Assembly (NCBI GenBank): GCA_039027435.1
Contig: JBCCKF010000011.1
Location: forward strand, 67,335-131,334
Reading direction: 5' to 3'
Origin: CALBPI01 sp039027435
GTDB lineage: Bacteria; Pseudomonadota; Gammaproteobacteria; Steroidobacterales; Woeseiaceae
Length of the DNA stretch: 64,000 nt
Shown here one piece after another: positions 24,923 through 34,700 of the stretch. Under the pieces are notes generated by a model. The model did no database searches. It was not told where the DNA came from and saw only the letters and a list, made by a program, of their open reading frames with translations. Position 1 is the first letter of the stretch. Each line of letters opens with the position of its first letter. The translations under genes were made by a program, and so were the position numbers.

Positions 24923-25111
24923 GTCGTGCCTGTGGTGAGCCTTTTGGCTGAATCATACGCACTCGACGCAGGGTTGCTGCGGCGCGTGGCGGGTTAATCT
25001 GGCAATATGTTAAAAGTTTTGCGTCGAACCACCAAAGTGTGCGCCACACCACACTCTGCGCTGGCTCGTTCAGACGACAATGATGCTTATGTCCAAAAGG
25101 AGGCTGAGCCG

Positions 25112-25510
25112 GTGAGCAACAGCACCTCGAAAGTGCTCAAGGGCCTTAAAATACTAGTGATCGATGACAGCAAGACGATCCGTCGGACGGCGGAGACCTT
25201 GCTGAGCAAAGAGGGTTGTGAAGTGTTCACCGCCATCGATGGCTTCGATTCGCTTTCCAAGATCGCCGACCATCAACCGGATCTGATTTTCGTCGACATC
25301 ATGATGCCGCGCCTGGACGGTTATCAGACCTGTCAGTTGATCAAGAACAACAAGTCGTTCCGCGATACGCCAGTGATCATGCTGTCCAGCAAGGACGGCC
25401 TGTTCGATCGCGCTCGCGGGAGAATCGTCGGATCCGAGCGCTACCTTACCAAGCCGTTCACCAAGGACGAGTTGGTCGGCGCCATCTCGGAGCAGTTTGC
25501 GGCGCAGTAA
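25112..25510 (+). CDS. pilG: Twitching motility response regulator PilG
   Basis: A 132-residue single-domain CheY-like receiver. The GTG at 25112 is chosen because AAGGAGG lies just upstream; the open frame extends back to 25007 but carries no domain. The acidic pocket Ile-Asp-Asp-Ser and the phospho-acceptor Asp in Phe-Val-Asp-Ile-Met-Met-Pro are present, with a Thr/Ser switch region (Met-Leu-Ser-Ser-Lys-Asp) and Lys-Pro-Phe. PilG promotes pilus extension in the Pil-Chp pathway, phosphorylated by ChpA. First gene of pilG-pilH-pilI-pilJ-chpA-chpC. Confidence 0.95.
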   Translation: MSNSTSKVLKGLKILVIDDSKTIRRTAETLLSKEGCEVFTAIDGFDSLSKIADHQPDLIFVDIMMPRLDGYQTCQLIKNNKSFRDTPVIMLSSKDGLFDRARGRIVGSERYLTKPFTKDELVGAISEQFAAQ

Positions 25511-25528
25511 GCGGCGAGGAGCATACCT

Positions 25529-25903
25529 ATGACACGCATCCTGATCGTAGACGACTCTCCAACCGAATTGCATGTCGTGCAGACGCTGCTCGAACGTCAC
25601 GGTTATGAGACCACGACGGCAGAGAGTGGCGAAGGCGGAATTCGTGCGGCTATGGAGCATCGTCCCGATCTGATTCTGATGGATGTGGTGATGCCGGGAA
25701 TGAACGGCTTTCAGGCGACCCGTAAACTGACGCGGAACGCGCCGACCGCGAACATTCCTGTGATTGTGGTCACGAGCAAGGATCAGGAAACCGATCGAAT
25801 CTGGGCTATGCGCCAGGGCGCTGCCGACTATCTTGTTAAACCGGTCGATGAGAGCAGTCTGATTGAGAAGATTGAAGCTCAGCTTGCGGCGGGAGCCAGC
25901 TGA
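25529..25903 (+). CDS. pilH: Twitching motility response regulator PilH
   Basis: A 124-residue CheY-like receiver with Val-Asp-Asp-Ser near the start, phospho-Asp in Leu-Met-Asp-Val-Val-Met-Pro-Gly-Met-Asn-Gly, a Thr-Ser-Lys-Asp switch and Lys-Pro-Val near the end. In Pseudomonas PilH opposes PilG and acts partly as a phosphate sink, favouring retraction. Ribosome binding site gcgaggag. It starts 18 bp after pilG and ends 3 bp before pilI. Confidence 0.95.
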   Translation: MTRILIVDDSPTELHVVQTLLERHGYETTTAESGEGGIRAAMEHRPDLILMDVVMPGMNGFQATRKLTRNAPTANIPVIVVTSKDQETDRIWAMRQGAADYLVKPVDESSLIEKIEAQLAAGAS

Positions 25904-25906
25904 TCT

Positions 25907-26482
25907 ATGCCGGCATTGACGCTCAAAGCACTGGCCAATCGCCCCTTCGAACTATTGCAGGAGATGGAGCGACGCTCCAGGGCCGCAGTCGCTGGTCACG
26001 GCGATACCGGCACCCAACGCAATGAGTGGGTAGGTGTTGGCTTCCGTTTGGGTGATGAGCAATTCGTCGCGAGTCGCGACGAAGTCCGTGAGGTCCTGAT
26101 GGTGCCCGATGCGGTCACCCGAGTGCCTGGAGCGCGCCGCTGGCTATTGGGCGTCGCGAACCTGCGTGGGCAGCTCTTGCCGTTGGTCGACCTTCAGATG
26201 CTGCTGGGCGGCGGCCGTACAGACCGTGACCGAGACGTTCGGGTCATCAGCGTGAGCCACCGGGAAGTCTCGGCCGGATTGCTGGTTTCGGAGGTCACAG
26301 GATTTCGCCGCTTTGTTGATGGCGAATACCATGCCAACGCGCCGGAAACCGATATCCGTTGCGACAAGTTTTTATCGGGCGTATTTCGCCGTGCCGGAGA
26401 CGACTGGCCGGTCTTTGGCTTTGACCGCTTGCTCGAAAGCGAACAGTTTTTACAGGCGGCTGCCGTTCCGGCGAGCGCCTGA
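25907..26482 (+). CDS. pilI: CheW-like adaptor PilI
   Basis: A 191-residue protein with a CheW domain at about residues 40-180 (Gly-Val-Gly-Phe-Arg-Leu-Gly-Asp ... Val-Pro-Gly-Ala-Arg-Arg-Trp-Leu-Leu-Gly-Val-Ala-Asn-Leu-Arg-Gly). It couples the receptor PilJ to the kinase ChpA at the inner membrane. The N-terminal 35 residues (Pro-Phe-Glu-Leu-Leu-Gln-Glu-Met-Glu-Arg-Arg) are typical of PilI and not of general CheW. Confidence 0.94.
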   Translation: MPALTLKALANRPFELLQEMERRSRAAVAGHGDTGTQRNEWVGVGFRLGDEQFVASRDEVREVLMVPDAVTRVPGARRWLLGVANLRGQLLPLVDLQMLLGGGRTDRDRDVRVISVSHREVSAGLLVSEVTGFRRFVDGEYHANAPETDIRCDKFLSGVFRRAGDDWPVFGFDRLLESEQFLQAAAVPASA

Positions 26483-26502
26483 CCAATGGGACACTGAGAC
26501 TG

Positions 26503-28476
26503 ATGGCAAAACAAACCGAATCCAACCAATCGCCGCTGATTGTTCGCGTCCTGTTACCCGTCCTGCTGGTAGCTGCCGCAGCAGTCACGTTCCTGGCCTC
26601 CAACACAACGACCGGGTCAGGCGGTGCGGAGACGCCGCGCGACGCGCTGATCGCTGTACGCGCAAAACAGGCGGTCGCCGGCAGTAACGGCGCTTTAACC
26701 CAACTCGAGAGCGTGGTTCGCCAGAGCGCACCGGGCGGTGTTGTGGGTGAACAAGCACGGACGATTCTCGGCAATCAGGAGCGGTTGACGGCGTTTAACG
26801 ATGCTGCTGAACGATTGATCAGCGCGCTGGATGCGATGGACTCGGCAATCGGCGCATCGACGGAACCCAATCTTGCGTTGCCAGAGTTGCGGCTGGGCCT
26901 CGATGCGATACGGACCGCTCACGCCGCGATGCGCGGCGATCCAGCGTCGGCGCCGGAGATCGGTGCTCAGATGACCGAGACTGCGACTGCAGTCAGCCGT
27001 TTGGTGAATGCGCTAGCCGGCAGCGACACCGGCACGCTCGCCATTGATGATCCGGTTGATGACCGACCCGCTTTCGATATCGCTGTGCTTGAGAACGGGC
27101 TGACGGCGAGCATTCTCAGTGAACAAATGTTGGTGGCGCGTGGTGCTGCTGACGCGCTGGCGAGCGACGCTATCGCGCTGGCACGAGCCAGCGATGCGGC
27201 GGAAACGATCTCCGCCGCGTTGGCGGGTGCAGCAGGTGCTGCGAATGCGGCGCCAGGCGGTATCGCGCAGCAATTAGCGCCGCTGATGCCGTGGCTGCCA
27301 TTGGGATTGATCGCGCTTGCGCTGGTGCTAGTCGCGCAGGTGTTGGTGTCCTCGGCACGCAATGCGGATCTTGGCCGCGTCGCCCTGCAGCAATCCGATC
27401 AGAATGAGCGCAACCAGCAGGCCATCCTGCGTCTGCTCGACGAGCTGGGTTCACTGGCGGACGGTGATCTGACCGTTGAAGCGACGGTGACCGAGGACAT
27501 CACAGGCGCGATCGCTGACTCGATCAACTATGCCATCGAAGCATTACGCGAACTCGTGACCACGATCGACGGCACTGCTGCGATGGTGGATTCGGCCACC
27601 CGACAGACCGAAAGCACAGCGGTGCACATGAACAAGGCCGCGCAGAAGCAGGCGCTCGAAATTGCAGCAGCGACAGAGTCGATTGCCGCCATCGCAGCGT
27701 CGATCGAAGAGGTTTCGGGCAACGCGGAGCGCTCTGCCGACGTCGCCCGTCACTCTGTCGATGTCGCACACAAGGGCGGCGATGCGGTACGTCGAACCAT
27801 CGAGGGCATGAACACGATCCGCGAGACGATTCAGGAAACCTCCAAGCGTATCAAGCGTCTGGGCGAGAGCTCGCAGGAGATCGGCAATATCGTCGAGCTC
27901 ATCAACGATATCGCAGAGCAGACCAACATTCTCGCGCTGAACGCCTCCATTCAGGCCTCGATGGCCGGTGAGGCCGGTCGCGGTTTCGCGGTGGTCGCCG
28001 ACGAGGTTCAACGATTGGCCGAACGTTCCACCAATGCGACCAAGCAGATCGAGGTGCTGGTTCGAACCATTCAGTCGGACACCAACGAGGCGGTGGTTTC
28101 GATGGAGCGATCGACTACGGATGTTGTCGGTGGTGCTTTGCTCGCGGAGAACGCAGGTGCGGCGCTGGATGAGATCGAGCAAGTCTCCAATCAGATCGCG
28201 AGTCTCGTGCAGAACATTTACAGTTCAGCAAGATCGCAGTCGCAGGCAGCGACCGATATCAACCGTCGTACAGTCTCGCTGAAAGAGATCACAGGCCAGA
28301 CCGGCAAGGCGGCGAGTGCGACCACGTCGTCGATCTCCAAGTTGGCACAACTTGCCGGTGAGCTCCGAAAGAGCGTGTCAGGGTTCCGGCTGCCGGAGTC
28401 AGGTAACGTCACACGCATAACCCGGCCGACTGAAGCGGCCGAGGCGGCGGATGTATCGACACGGGAAGTGGGGTAG
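26503..28476 (+). CDS. pilJ: Pil-Chp methyl-accepting chemoreceptor PilJ
   Basis: A 657-residue receptor. Membrane spans are at about residues 13-32 and 262-285 (Pro-Trp-Leu-Pro-Leu-Gly-Leu-Ile-Ala-Leu-Ala), enclosing a helical periplasmic PilJ-type domain. HAMP and the MCP signalling domain follow; the hairpin tip reads Glu-Gln-Thr-Asn-Ile-Leu-Ala-Leu-Asn-Ala-Ser-Ile-Gln-Ala. The Ser of that tip replaces the Ala usual in flagellar chemoreceptors and is typical of PilJ. It senses surface contact or pilus state and activates ChpA. No PilK methyltransferase gene follows, unlike in Pseudomonas. Confidence 0.95.
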   Translation: MAKQTESNQSPLIVRVLLPVLLVAAAAVTFLASNTTTGSGGAETPRDALIAVRAKQAVAGSNGALTQLESVVRQSAPGGVVGEQARTILGNQERLTAFNDAAERLISALDAMDSAIGASTEPNLALPELRLGLDAIRTAHAAMRGDPASAPEIGAQMTETATAVSRLVNALAGSDTGTLAIDDPVDDRPAFDIAVLENGLTASILSEQMLVARGAADALASDAIALARASDAAETISAALAGAAGAANAAPGGIAQQLAPLMPWLPLGLIALALVLVAQVLVSSARNADLGRVALQQSDQNERNQQAILRLLDELGSLADGDLTVEATVTEDITGAIADSINYAIEALRELVTTIDGTAAMVDSATRQTESTAVHMNKAAQKQALEIAAATESIAAIAASIEEVSGNAERSADVARHSVDVAHKGGDAVRRTIEGMNTIRETIQETSKRIKRLGESSQEIGNIVELINDIAEQTNILALNASIQASMAGEAGRGFAVVADEVQRLAERSTNATKQIEVLVRTIQSDTNEAVVSMERSTTDVVGGALLAENAGAALDEIEQVSNQIASLVQNIYSSARSQSQAATDINRRTVSLKEITGQTGKAASATTSSISKLAQLAGELRKSVSGFRLPESGNVTRITRPTEAAEAADVSTREVG

Positions 28477-28491
28477 GCGAGGCCGGATTTC

Positions 28492-31400
28492 GTGACGAGT
28501 TCAAACACGACATCACCTGCTTCGGGCAAGACCGAACAGGGCCGGGCGAGCATGCAGCAGGCTTATCAGATCGTCAGCCAGGAATTGGCGAAGACGGTCA
28601 ACCAGGCGCGCGTCACCCTCGAAGACGCGATCGAAGGCCGCGGTCCGCGCCAGGCACTCGCTGGGTGTGCAGATCACCTTCATGAGGTATCCGGCGTACT
28701 CAGAATGGTGGAGGTCTTTGGTGGATCTTTGCTGGCCGAAGAAATGGAAAAGACCTGTCGGTATCTCGCTGGATCTAAACACGAGCAGAGCATTCAGGAC
28801 TTAGCCCTTGATGCGCTGACCCGTGCCATGGTGCAACTGCCGGCCTACCTCGAGCGAGTGCATGCAGGTGGGCGAGACATCGCGCTGGTACTGTTGCCGA
28901 TTTTGAACGATCTGCGCGCAGCGCGCGGCCAACCACTGTTGTCCGAGAGCACGATCTTGCTGCTGAATCGGACACCGAGCGAGTCGGTTACGGTCAGCCA
29001 CCGCGGCGCCGATCCGAGCGAAGACTTCGTGTTGCTGTGTCGCAAGGTGCGACCCGCCTTTCAGTTGGCGTTGCTCGGTCTGCTCAAGGCTGACGGGGAT
29101 AACGCAAAACCCTATTTGGAAAAGTTACGACGGATGGCAGTCGCATTCGAGCGAGCGGCAGCGCGTGACGATGTCTATCGACTCTGGTGGGTGGTTTCTG
29201 GCGTCCTCGATGCACTGATCGATGACGGGCTACCTCTCAGCGTTTCTGTAAAGCGACTTCTGGGGCAGGCCGACCGACGGATCAAGAAGACGATCGATCA
29301 TGGCCTTGAGAGCTTTGATACCGATCCGGTTTCCGATCTTTTAAACAGTTTGTTGTTCTACATCGCGCGAGCGGAGCATCCGGGTGATCGGGTCCTTTCC
29401 ATTCGCGATGCGTTCGGGCTCTCTGACCCGCTGCCAACGCAGGCAGAGGTTGATGATGTCCATGGAGCGATGGCCAAGCCGAGCATCGCACTGATGCAGA
29501 CCGTCGCAGCGGCAATTCGTGAGGATCTTTCCGCGGTCAAGGATGTGCTGGATATCCATGTCCGCACCGGCGAAACCGATGCGCGCAAGCTTGGTCCACA
29601 AGTGGATTTGCTCGGCAAGATCGGTGACACCCTGGGGGTGCTCGGGCTTGGCGAGCAGCGCGGTAGCGTGCTTCAGGAGATCGATCGGCTCCAGCAACTG
29701 ATCGACAACGATGTTGAAGATGCCGAGCAGGATGTCCTGCTGACCATCGCGGCAACGCTGCTCAAAGTCGAGTCGTCGCTCGAACGTCACCTTACCGAGT
29801 TGGTGGCACCTGACGAGACTGAGACGAAAGACGTATCGAGTCTGCCCGCGGAGAGCGATGCTCCTGAGGACCTCGGCGAGGTGCGCAAGGTGTTGATGCG
29901 TGAGTGCATTGTCAATCTTGCTCGTATCAAGGACACGTTGACACAGACCATGGAAGGGCGCGCCGATGCTGTTGCTATCGATGCGGTGCCCTCCCTGACG
30001 GATGGCATCATCTCTGGCTTCCAGATGTTGGAGCTCGATCGCGCGGCTGATCTATTCGGTCGACTTGCGCGCTTTATTCGCGTGTATCTCGGTGCAGCGA
30101 ACCAGACGTTGGCCACCGACCAGCAGGATCGCCTGGCTGATGCATTGGTCAGCATCGAGTACTACATGGAAACGCTGGCCGCGAATCGCAAGGAACCTGG
30201 CTATATGCTGGATAACGCCGAGACCTGCCTGTTGGTGCTCGACGAAGTCCGCAAACAACTGGAGCAACCGGTCACCGACATTGGTGCGGCTACCCAGATC
30301 ACCAGTGCGCCGGATTTTGCTGCGGCAGAGAACGCGACCATCGCAGACGGTACCGAGGTGATTCGATCACCCGTCGTTACCGACGACACAAGCAGTATTG
30401 ATCCTGAGCTTCTTGAGCTGTTCATTGAGGAAGCGAAGGAAGAGGTGCGCAGCATTCGACAACTGTTGCCGCGCTGGAAAGGCGATACGACCGATATGGA
30501 CGCGCTGATTACCGTGCGACGGTCGTTCCACACGCTTAAAGGTAGTGGACGGATGGTTGGCGCCGAGCGTATCGGTGAGTTTTGCTGGCAGATCGAAAAC
30601 CTGCTCAATCGGGTGATCAACCGTACCTTAGCGCTTACGCCGGCAATCGCTGACTTTGTTATCGAGGCTGCCGATGCGGTGCCCGCACTGATCGAACAGC
30701 TTGAGGTGGGCACACAACCGACTATCGATGTCGATTTGCTCAGCGCCAAGGCGCAGGCCTTTGCGGAAGGCGATCCTGATGCGGCCAGCTTGACGCGTGC
30801 CTCAATGGTCGAGGATGCCGAGCCGCTCGAGATGGATCCCGTACTGCATGAGATCTTCGCTAAGGAAGCTGAAGGTCACATGAGCGTGATTGACGGATTC
30901 CTCGAAGACTCCAAGGTGCCGCCGGTGCCGGTGTCCGAGCCACTCTATCGCGCTTGCCATACACTGCACGGCAGCATCAATACCGCGGGCTTGCAACGTG
31001 CGACGCCATTGAGTGGTGCACTGAACCAGCTCGTGCGGCGTGTGCACGACGGCGAGGCGGAGCTTGATGCGAAGGCGCTGAAATTGATCGAGCGCGCAGT
31101 CTCTGAGTTGCGAGCGGTGATCAGCAGTGTCAACACGACGGCAGCGCTCAATGACCTTGAGCCTTTGGTGGCGGAAATCGAGGGGCACACGGCGTTTCTC
31201 GCGAAAGAACAGACGCAGCGACTACGTTCTTCTGACCGGGTTCTGCCACCGGGCTATGAGCCTACGGAAGTCCTGGATCCGATAGAAGCGCCTGTCGCCA
31301 CCAGTGATTCGACCTCCCTGCACGATATGCCGGACTACGATCCGGAGATTGGCGAGATTTTCACCGAGGAGGCCGGAGAGATCCTCGAGCAAGTGGATCA

Positions 31401-34233
31401 GGCTTTGGAGCGATGGCGCTCACGCGATCCTGCAGCGCTTGGAGAACTCAAGCGCTACCTGCATACACTGAAGGGCAGCGCCAACATGGCGGGTATCGGT
31501 TCATTCGGTAACCTCAGTCATGAGTTGGAGACGCTCCTTATCGCACTTGACGACGAGCGTATTGCGGCATCGGACCAAATCGACAGTCTTCTGCGTCAGT
31601 GCATCGATAGCTTGCACGAGATGCGCGATACGGTCCTCGATGGACGACTACCAGCGCCGCGGGAGGATCTTGGTGGCACCGTTCGATTGGTCGCACTCGG
31701 TGAGCCGGTGCCAGATCCGCTGCCGAGTGCACAACCGGTTCAGCGCGGTTTCAGTGACGAGGAGTTGGTGGATATCCCCGATGGCTCCACGAGTGATGCA
31801 GAGGCATCAGTGGAACCTGAGGAAACGGGCGTCATCGACAGTGAGTTGATTGATGTAGCGGCGCTGTTCCCGGATTCGCCTGACGATGCGAATGAGACCA
31901 TCGCCGCAGACGATGCCGGTGCGGATATTCACGAGGTCGATGAGGAAGATGACCTCGGTCCGCATGACGAGACGCAGCAATGGACGGACGACAAACTCCA
32001 GACATCGGATTCAGAGCCTGATGCCCCTGACGTGTCGAATGTGGTTGTGCTACATGAGTCTGCAGATTCCGTCGAGGACAAATCGGCGCCGGAGGAAGGT
32101 GCAGAGGATGGCGTCGATCCAACCGATAGCCTGATCGAGCGGTCACAGTTCCTCGAGGCGTTGATCGACGATGCTGCCGAGAAGTTCGCTCGAGCAGGCG
32201 TTGACGGCGATGATGAAATCACGATAGCGGCCGACGACGCGGCACCCGATGAGGATGCCCATGTTGAAACAATCGTCGCCGAAGACGCTTCCGAGCCACT
32301 TCAAACCTCGGACAACGAGGAGCGCTTCACAGAGGAAACCGACGCTGAGGACACGGCTGAGCCGTCCGAAAGCGCCGAGGTGGTTGATCTGCCAGGCACC
32401 GGTCTGCCGACACGAGAGGCGGCTCGCGAACGCACCGAGTTTGCGCGTGTCGACTCGCGACTGCTCGAAGACATGCTCAATGCCGCAGGTGAAATCAGCA
32501 TCTACCACGGCCGCCTGAGCCAACAGGTCAGTTCTATCGATTTTCATCTGGCCGAGCTGACACAAACGGTTACGCGCCTACGCGAACAATTGCGGCAACT
32601 GGAAATTGAAACCGAGGCGCAAATCCTGCACGGCCACGAAGGTGAACGAGGGCGCGAGGATTTCGATCCGCTCGAGCTCGATCGCTATTCCAAGATTCAA
32701 CAGCTCTCGCGGGCATTGGCGGAGTCCTCTAACGATGTCGACAGTCTGAAGGGGCTGCTCGGCGCTGTGACCAGCGAAGCCGACACTTTGCTGACGCAAC
32801 AGGCACGAGTGACAGCCGAACTGCAAAATGGACTGATGCGAACGCGTATGGTGCCGTTCGAGCGTCATGTCGCGAGACTATCGCGGTTGGTGCGACAGAC
32901 CGCGCAGGAAACCGGCAAGCAGGCGGAGCTCGCGGTCGAAGGGGCGTCTGGGGAGCTTGACCGCCAGGTGCTCGAGAAAATGCTGCCACCGCTGGAGCAC
33001 ATGATGCGAAACGCGGTGGTGCATGGCGTGGAGTCGCCCGAGGCGAGACAGGCGAACGGCAAACCACCGGCAGGTCAAATCACGATTCGACTCCACCGCG
33101 AGGGGTCGGAGATGGTCATGGACATCGCCGATGATGGCGCTGGACTGAATGTGGACGCGATACGCACTAAGGGCGTAGAGCGGGATCTCATCGGACAGTC
33201 CGACCGAATCAGCGACGAAGCTGTGATGGACCTCATCCTCGAACCCGGATTCTCTACAGCGCAGTCTCTGACGCAGGCAGCGGGACGTGGGGTCGGCATG
33301 GATGTGGTGGCAAATGAGGTCAAACGTCTCGGCGGGTCGTTGCGTATCACTTCGATGCCGGGGCAGGGGACCAACTTCACTATTCGGTTGCCTTTCACTC
33401 TGGCGATCACTCAGGCGCTGATCGTGCGTTCCGGCGAAGAGGTGTTTGCACTGCCGTTGCCGACGGTCGAAGGTGTCACGCGGGTGCAGCGAACCGAGAT
33501 CGAACAACGCCTTACGCAGGAAACGCCCGCTTTCGACTACGGTGAACATACCTACCGGCTACGTCACCTCGGACCATTGGTCGGTGGTGCACAGGGTCGT
33601 CTGGCGGAGGACGAACAAGCGGCGATTCCAGTGATCATGATTCGGGCAGGGCAGTATTCGACCGCGCTTCTGGTCGACGAAATGCTCACGAGTCGAGAGA
33701 TCGTGGTGAAGGCTGTCGGACCGCAAATCTCCGGGATCACCGGGGTTTCCGGTGCCACGATTCTGGGTGATGGTCGTGTTGTGCTGATACTCGATCTGCC
33801 GTCGCTGGTTCGCCAGCAGCAGCCGGTGGCCGAAGTTCAGGCGGTTGAGCCGGAGCAGTCCGCGGATCCATTGATTCTGGTTGTCGACGATTCAATCACC
33901 GTTCGTCGCGTTACCGAACGTTTCCTGAAGCGCAATGGCTATGAGGTTCTGACCGCACGCGACGGACTCGATGCCGTCAGCGTTATTCAGGAACATCAGC
34001 CGGACGTCATTCTCCTGGATATCGAGATGCCGCGAATGGACGGGTTCGAATTCGCAACCCACGTTCGCAATGACGCTCGTTTTGCCGAGACGCCGATCAT
34101 CATGATCACGTCGCGAAGTGGTGAGAAGCACCGTGCGCGCGCAATTGAGATCGGTGTGAATGACTATCTTGGCAAACCGTATCAGGATCACCAGTTACTC
34201 GATGCCATACGCTTGCAATTGGAGGCATCCTGA
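28492..34233 (+). CDS. chpA: Hybrid chemosensory histidine kinase ChpA (PilL)
   Basis: A 1913-residue CheA-type kinase. Hpt-like motifs are seen at His64 (His-Glu-Val-Ser-Gly, degenerate), His680 (His-Thr-Leu-Lys-Gly-Ser-Gly), His823 (His-Thr-Leu-His-Gly) and His991 (His-Thr-Leu-Lys-Gly-Ser-Ala). An Asp/Glu-rich linker covers about residues 1075-1310. Then come the dimerisation helix (about 1318), the ATPase domain (N box near 1505, Asp-Asp-Gly-Ala-Gly, Gly-Arg-Gly-Val-Gly-Met-Asp), a CheW domain and a C-terminal receiver with phospho-Asp1843. It is shorter than the roughly 2470-residue P. aeruginosa ChpA, with fewer transfer domains. The start is a GTG; ATG 28552 is an alternative. Confidence 0.95.
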   Translation: MTSSNTTSPASGKTEQGRASMQQAYQIVSQELAKTVNQARVTLEDAIEGRGPRQALAGCADHLHEVSGVLRMVEVFGGSLLAEEMEKTCRYLAGSKHEQSIQDLALDALTRAMVQLPAYLERVHAGGRDIALVLLPILNDLRAARGQPLLSESTILLLNRTPSESVTVSHRGADPSEDFVLLCRKVRPAFQLALLGLLKADGDNAKPYLEKLRRMAVAFERAAARDDVYRLWWVVSGVLDALIDDGLPLSVSVKRLLGQADRRIKKTIDHGLESFDTDPVSDLLNSLLFYIARAEHPGDRVLSIRDAFGLSDPLPTQAEVDDVHGAMAKPSIALMQTVAAAIREDLSAVKDVLDIHVRTGETDARKLGPQVDLLGKIGDTLGVLGLGEQRGSVLQEIDRLQQLIDNDVEDAEQDVLLTIAATLLKVESSLERHLTELVAPDETETKDVSSLPAESDAPEDLGEVRKVLMRECIVNLARIKDTLTQTMEGRADAVAIDAVPSLTDGIISGFQMLELDRAADLFGRLARFIRVYLGAANQTLATDQQDRLADALVSIEYYMETLAANRKEPGYMLDNAETCLLVLDEVRKQLEQPVTDIGAATQITSAPDFAAAENATIADGTEVIRSPVVTDDTSSIDPELLELFIEEAKEEVRSIRQLLPRWKGDTTDMDALITVRRSFHTLKGSGRMVGAERIGEFCWQIENLLNRVINRTLALTPAIADFVIEAADAVPALIEQLEVGTQPTIDVDLLSAKAQAFAEGDPDAASLTRASMVEDAEPLEMDPVLHEIFAKEAEGHMSVIDGFLEDSKVPPVPVSEPLYRACHTLHGSINTAGLQRATPLSGALNQLVRRVHDGEAELDAKALKLIERAVSELRAVISSVNTTAALNDLEPLVAEIEGHTAFLAKEQTQRLRSSDRVLPPGYEPTEVLDPIEAPVATSDSTSLHDMPDYDPEIGEIFTEEAGEILEQVDQALERWRSRDPAALGELKRYLHTLKGSANMAGIGSFGNLSHELETLLIALDDERIAASDQIDSLLRQCIDSLHEMRDTVLDGRLPAPREDLGGTVRLVALGEPVPDPLPSAQPVQRGFSDEELVDIPDGSTSDAEASVEPEETGVIDSELIDVAALFPDSPDDANETIAADDAGADIHEVDEEDDLGPHDETQQWTDDKLQTSDSEPDAPDVSNVVVLHESADSVEDKSAPEEGAEDGVDPTDSLIERSQFLEALIDDAAEKFARAGVDGDDEITIAADDAAPDEDAHVETIVAEDASEPLQTSDNEERFTEETDAEDTAEPSESAEVVDLPGTGLPTREAARERTEFARVDSRLLEDMLNAAGEISIYHGRLSQQVSSIDFHLAELTQTVTRLREQLRQLEIETEAQILHGHEGERGREDFDPLELDRYSKIQQLSRALAESSNDVDSLKGLLGAVTSEADTLLTQQARVTAELQNGLMRTRMVPFERHVARLSRLVRQTAQETGKQAELAVEGASGELDRQVLEKMLPPLEHMMRNAVVHGVESPEARQANGKPPAGQITIRLHREGSEMVMDIADDGAGLNVDAIRTKGVERDLIGQSDRISDEAVMDLILEPGFSTAQSLTQAAGRGVGMDVVANEVKRLGGSLRITSMPGQGTNFTIRLPFTLAITQALIVRSGEEVFALPLPTVEGVTRVQRTEIEQRLTQETPAFDYGEHTYRLRHLGPLVGGAQGRLAEDEQAAIPVIMIRAGQYSTALLVDEMLTSREIVVKAVGPQISGITGVSGATILGDGRVVLILDLPSLVRQQQPVAEVQAVEPEQSADPLILVVDDSITVRRVTERFLKRNGYEVLTARDGLDAVSVIQEHQPDVILLDIEMPRMDGFEFATHVRNDARFAETPIIMITSRSGEKHRARAIEIGVNDYLGKPYQDHQLLDAIRLQLEAS

Positions 34234-34235
34234 CC

Positions 34236-34700
34236 ATGTCAGCCGCAAGTGAAGAGCTCTATAGTCTGCTCGTTCCGTTGAACGAAGATCGACTCATCGT
34301 GCCGCGAGCGTGTGTAGCTGAAGTCGTTCGTTTATCGACTCCCGAGCCGATTACCGATGCGCCAAGCTGGATGATCGGGTCGCTCGACTGGTCCGGCAGA
34401 GCGGTGCCGACAGTGTCCTTCGAATCGATGATGGGCAGGTCGATGCCCGAGCTGGGCAGCCGCACACGCGTAGTGATTTTTCATGACACCAGCGGGAAAA
34501 TCCGCGGCGGGTATTATGGGTTGCTTACGCAGGGCTTCCCGCAGCTCGTGCGCGTCAATCGTGATGTATTAAAAGTCGATACGACCGAGCAATTCGATGT
34601 CGATGATCCGGTCGTGACGCGAGTGCGGATGATCAACGAGTACCCACTGATTCCGGATCTGGACGTTATCGAATCGCGATTGGCTGAGATCGTGCTCTAG
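34236..34700 (+). CDS. chpC: CheW-like protein ChpC
   Basis: A 154-residue second CheW-type adaptor, starting 2 bp after chpA. The domain shows Leu-Ile-Val-Pro-Arg-Ala-Cys-Val-Ala-Glu-Val-Val and Trp-Met-Ile-Gly-Ser-Leu-Asp-Trp-Ser-Gly-Arg, the ChpC version of the CheW core. In Pseudomonas ChpC is needed for a subset of twitching responses. The gene ends the Pil-Chp operon; its TAG stop shares a CTAG palindrome with the convergent rsmE stop. No chpB (methylesterase) lies between it and chpA. Confidence 0.9.
   Translation: MSAASEELYSLLVPLNEDRLIVPRACVAEVVRLSTPEPITDAPSWMIGSLDWSGRAVPTVSFESMMGRSMPELGSRTRVVIFHDTSGKIRGGYYGLLTQGFPQLVRVNRDVLKVDTTEQFDVDDPVVTRVRMINEYPLIPDLDVIESRLAEIVL

Noticed and set aside
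27544..28182. 212-codon minus-strand frame across pilJ
   Set aside because: Long only because the coiled-coil region avoids stops in the opposite strand. No domain, and full overlap with pilJ.
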